Source: Bacteroidota bacterium (GTDB taxonomy: Bacteria; Bacteroidota; Ignavibacteria; Palsa-1295). Taken from it: DNA of 35,249 nt. The notes under the pieces are model-generated. The model was not told the DNA's origin and did not search any database. It saw only the letters and a list, made by a program, of their open reading frames with translations. Shown here piece after piece: positions 34,301-35,249 of this stretch. Where the stretch lies: assembly GCA_021825235.1 (NCBI GenBank), contig JAKAIL010000006.1, positions 1 to 35,249 on the forward strand, given 5' to 3'. Within the stretch, counting starts at the first letter, position 1. Every line of letters begins with the position of its first letter. Both the position numbers and the translations under genes were made by a program.

Positions 34301-35024
34301 CGATTTTGCCAACGGCGGACAGGTCGTGACCGATCAATATATTTCGGCTGGTGAAGAAAAGTGGGGGCAGCGATCACGGTTGGTGATGCTCCTGCCGCAT
34401 GGGTACGAAGGGCAGGGGCCGGAGCACTCCAGCGCGCGATTGGAACGATATCTCCAACTTTCGGCAGAGAATAATTGGCAAGTAGCAAACCCGACCACGC
34501 CTGCACAATACTTCCACCTGCTCCGGAGACAAGTTAAACGGGAGGAACGGAAACCGCTAATCGTGATGACACCCAAAAGCCTGTTGCGGTTGCATGCAGC
34601 CTCATCGGCCATAGACGATTTTACGAATGGTGGTTTCATGCCAGTATTGGGAGACCCTATCGCACCCGAGGGGGTTAACCGTATCGTGCTGTGCTCCGGG
34701 AAGGTCTATTACGATTTACTGGAGGCACGAGCCGATGCCCGGAGTGTGGCGCTCGTCCGCCTGGAACAATTATATCCATTTCCGGCGCAAGGGCTTGCAC
34801 AAACAATGGCCCATTATCCTAATGCCAGGGATCTCGTCTGGTGTCAGGAAGAACCGAAAAACATGGGGGCGTGGAACTTTGTAAGGGGTCGCATGGAATC
34901 GTTGGGAATAGCATTGCCTACACGCTATGTAGGACGGGCTGCCAGTTCCAGCCCGGCAACGGGCTTCTACGCCATCCATGAACTCGAACAGCAGCGGTTG
35001 GTGAGTCAAGCTCTTGGACGATGA
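31371..35024 (+). CDS. kgd: Kgd-type 2-oxoglutarate dehydrogenase, E2-like/E1 fusion
   Basis: About 1217 residues, matching mycobacterial Kgd (~1220). TCA-cycle enzyme: ThDP-dependent decarboxylation of 2-oxoglutarate and succinyl transfer, working with a separate lipoyl E2 and E3. Order: a short helical N-terminal domain (EEFGPNASYVETLLDRYL), a Pro/Lys linker, an E2-type acyltransferase domain without lipoyl domain (~90-330; active-site region TYDHRLIQGAESG), then E1 with MINAYRVRGHLIANLDPL, GMSHRGRLNAIANVLG, the ThDP/metal site HGDAAFAGQGVVMETLNLS and NNQIGFTTSPE, GHNETDEPSYTQP and the ending WCQEEPKNMGAWNFV. The frame is open back into the tRNA gene, so the start is not fixed; TTG 31371 gives the normal N-terminus, and no ATG is in frame nearby. 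Confidence 0.9.
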   Translation: MSNTTYPELSEQLVEEFGPNASYVETLLDRYLSAPDLVDESWGSYFAELLGKLPQNGRSNVPAPVIEQPKVQTKPKTVSFTDGLPLGSNQELLRGGAKKIVENMEQSLTVPTATSVRLVPVKLLDENRRVINEHLAAGGRGKVSYTHIIAWAILRALDRFPQMNDGLAITQEGPARVKRPDINFGVAVDIERKDGSRSLLVPNIKGANKKTFAEFLWAYDDIVARARSGKLEIPDFEGTTISLTNPGTIGTVGSVPRLMAGQSMIVASGAIEYPAEYQAMAPEALSQLGVSKVVQISNTYDHRLIQGAESGAMLAQVHELLLGKDEFYERIFGDLEIPVRPFHWSPDTNPVLLPEPARERLQMKKQAGVLDMINAYRVRGHLIANLDPLHAVAVSYNAELDIETYGLTIWDLDREFDTGTLVISGPPTLRKILETLRKAYCGTVGVEYRHIQSREEKLWIQQRVEGPPEPVPTEIRKQILWKLISAEQFEKFLHTNYLGQKRFSIEGSETLIPLLDQLVERAAEQGADEIVFGMSHRGRLNAIANVLGHFCERIFAGFEGTVHPDYPADEADVRYHLGANGSRETRGRMLALTLANNPSHLESVDPVMEGMVRAKQDKLTSNAESKEVEPARRESWKKIIPVLVHGDAAFAGQGVVMETLNLSNLRGYRVGGTIHIVVNNQIGFTTSPEFGRSTVYSTDIARLTQSPIFHVNGDDPDAAYRTLIVAFDYREKFHKDVVVDLIGFRRLGHNETDEPSYTQPLMYSRVKLHPGVREIYSKRLIKDSVYSEAEVNALIEERKRRYSIALEGAKKIAASQKKPNSIPASVPEADGSEVIDTGINREMISSIAQQITIVPPGFHLNPKMVSQLARRTKMGEGSVPADWAFGEALAFGSLVLEGTHVRLSGQDSGRGTFSQRHAVRYDIETGEAWAPLAHLQGARARFEVLDSSLSELGVLGFEYGYSIIAQDDLVIWEAQFGDFANGGQVVTDQYISAGEEKWGQRSRLVMLLPHGYEGQGPEHSSARLERYLQLSAENNWQVANPTTPAQYFHLLRRQVKREERKPLIVMTPKSLLRLHAASSAIDDFTNGGFMPVLGDPIAPEGVNRIVLCSGKVYYDLLEARADARSVALVRLEQLYPFPAQGLAQTMAHYPNARDLVWCQEEPKNMGAWNFVRGRMESLGIALPTRYVGRAASSSPATGFYAIHELEQQRLVSQALGR

Positions 35025-35249
35025 ACTCGGTGCGCGTAAAGTCGCTATGAGCGGGAATTAATAATTCGCGGCACGTTTGCGCTGTGATACGATGCTCGTA
35101 TCGGCGTTATATGATTGAACGCGATGATTCTAAGGGGGGAGCCGTAACAAGGCCGGTCACGCTCGGAAACCTCGCCGATCGTTGCTTCTGACCTGCCGCT
35201 TCGCCAGCCGGTCATCGGAGTCAATTTACTAATTCAACATTTTACCGCA

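Noticed and set aside
35143-35152. CGTAACAAGG, a string found near the 3' end of 16S rRNA
   Set aside because: The match is only ten bases with unrelated flanks; no rRNA is present.
1-35249. CRISPR array, phage genes, transposase or toxin-antitoxin system
   Set aside because: No regularly spaced direct repeats and no proteins with such motifs were seen on either strand.
35025-35249. Gene or RNA at the right end of the window
   Set aside because: Only very short frames (for example 26 codons) and a small AT palindrome near 35053-35065; nothing can be supported before the window ends.

Overview
The window looks like a chromosomal segment from a Gram-negative member of the FCB group (Bacteroidota/Chlorobiota side; a Kapabacteria- or Ignavibacteria-like lineage is my inference). 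Five secreted proteins end in a type IX secretion (T9SS) sorting domain. The 2-oxoglutarate dehydrogenase is the fused E2-like/E1 (Kgd) type. One spacer carries a TTGACC-N17-TATATT promoter of the ordinary sigma-70 kind rather than the Bacteroides TAnnTTTG kind. There is no phage, transposase, CRISPR array or rRNA. Coding density is high and several genes overlap by 4 to 11 bases.

Layout. 1-763: the end of a T9SS cargo gene, then two 5'-truncated gene remnants facing away from each other. 764-1373: non-coding, with hairpins. 1374-2987 (+): a GT-C membrane glycosyltransferase. 2956-7223 (-): a probable three-gene operon of a second GT-C-like membrane enzyme, an Asp-box (sialidase-like) T9SS cargo and a divergent HisA-like TIM barrel. 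7698-9524 (+): a renalase-like FAD oxidoreductase with an unusual ~250-residue Gly/Gln/Arg/Pro tail. 9585-10823 (-): a LolC/LolE-type permease. 10925-13708 (+): an overlapping operon ymdB-folD-nadK. 13705-15771 (-): an ABC-F ATPase. 16007-17751 (-): an MFS transporter and a DUF421 membrane protein, overlapping by 4 bases. 18146-28356 (+): a 10-kb block of three large secreted T9SS cargo proteins. 28438-30893 (+): a promoter, a ClpB protein lacking its N-terminal half and an alpha/beta hydrolase overlapping its end. 30943-31111: REP/MITE-like inverted repeats. 31149-31221: tRNA-Thr(CGT). 31371-35024 (+): the Kgd-type 2-oxoglutarate dehydrogenase.

How the parts may work together. The two GT-C enzymes and the secreted proteins suggest an envelope and surface theme: glycans made at the membrane, large surface or extracellular proteins exported through T9SS, and a Lol-type lipoprotein release permease. 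The ymdB-folD-nadK operon (cyclic nucleotide phosphodiesterase, one-carbon/NADPH enzyme, NADP synthesis) and kgd are housekeeping metabolism. The strongest candidates for new biology are the RGG/FG-like tail on the flavoprotein, the stand-alone ClpB C-terminal half coupled to a hydrolase, the HisA-like protein that appears to lack a catalytic Asp, and the large beta-rich T9SS protein with a duplicated Cys motif. All assignments come from reading motifs by eye; no database search was run.
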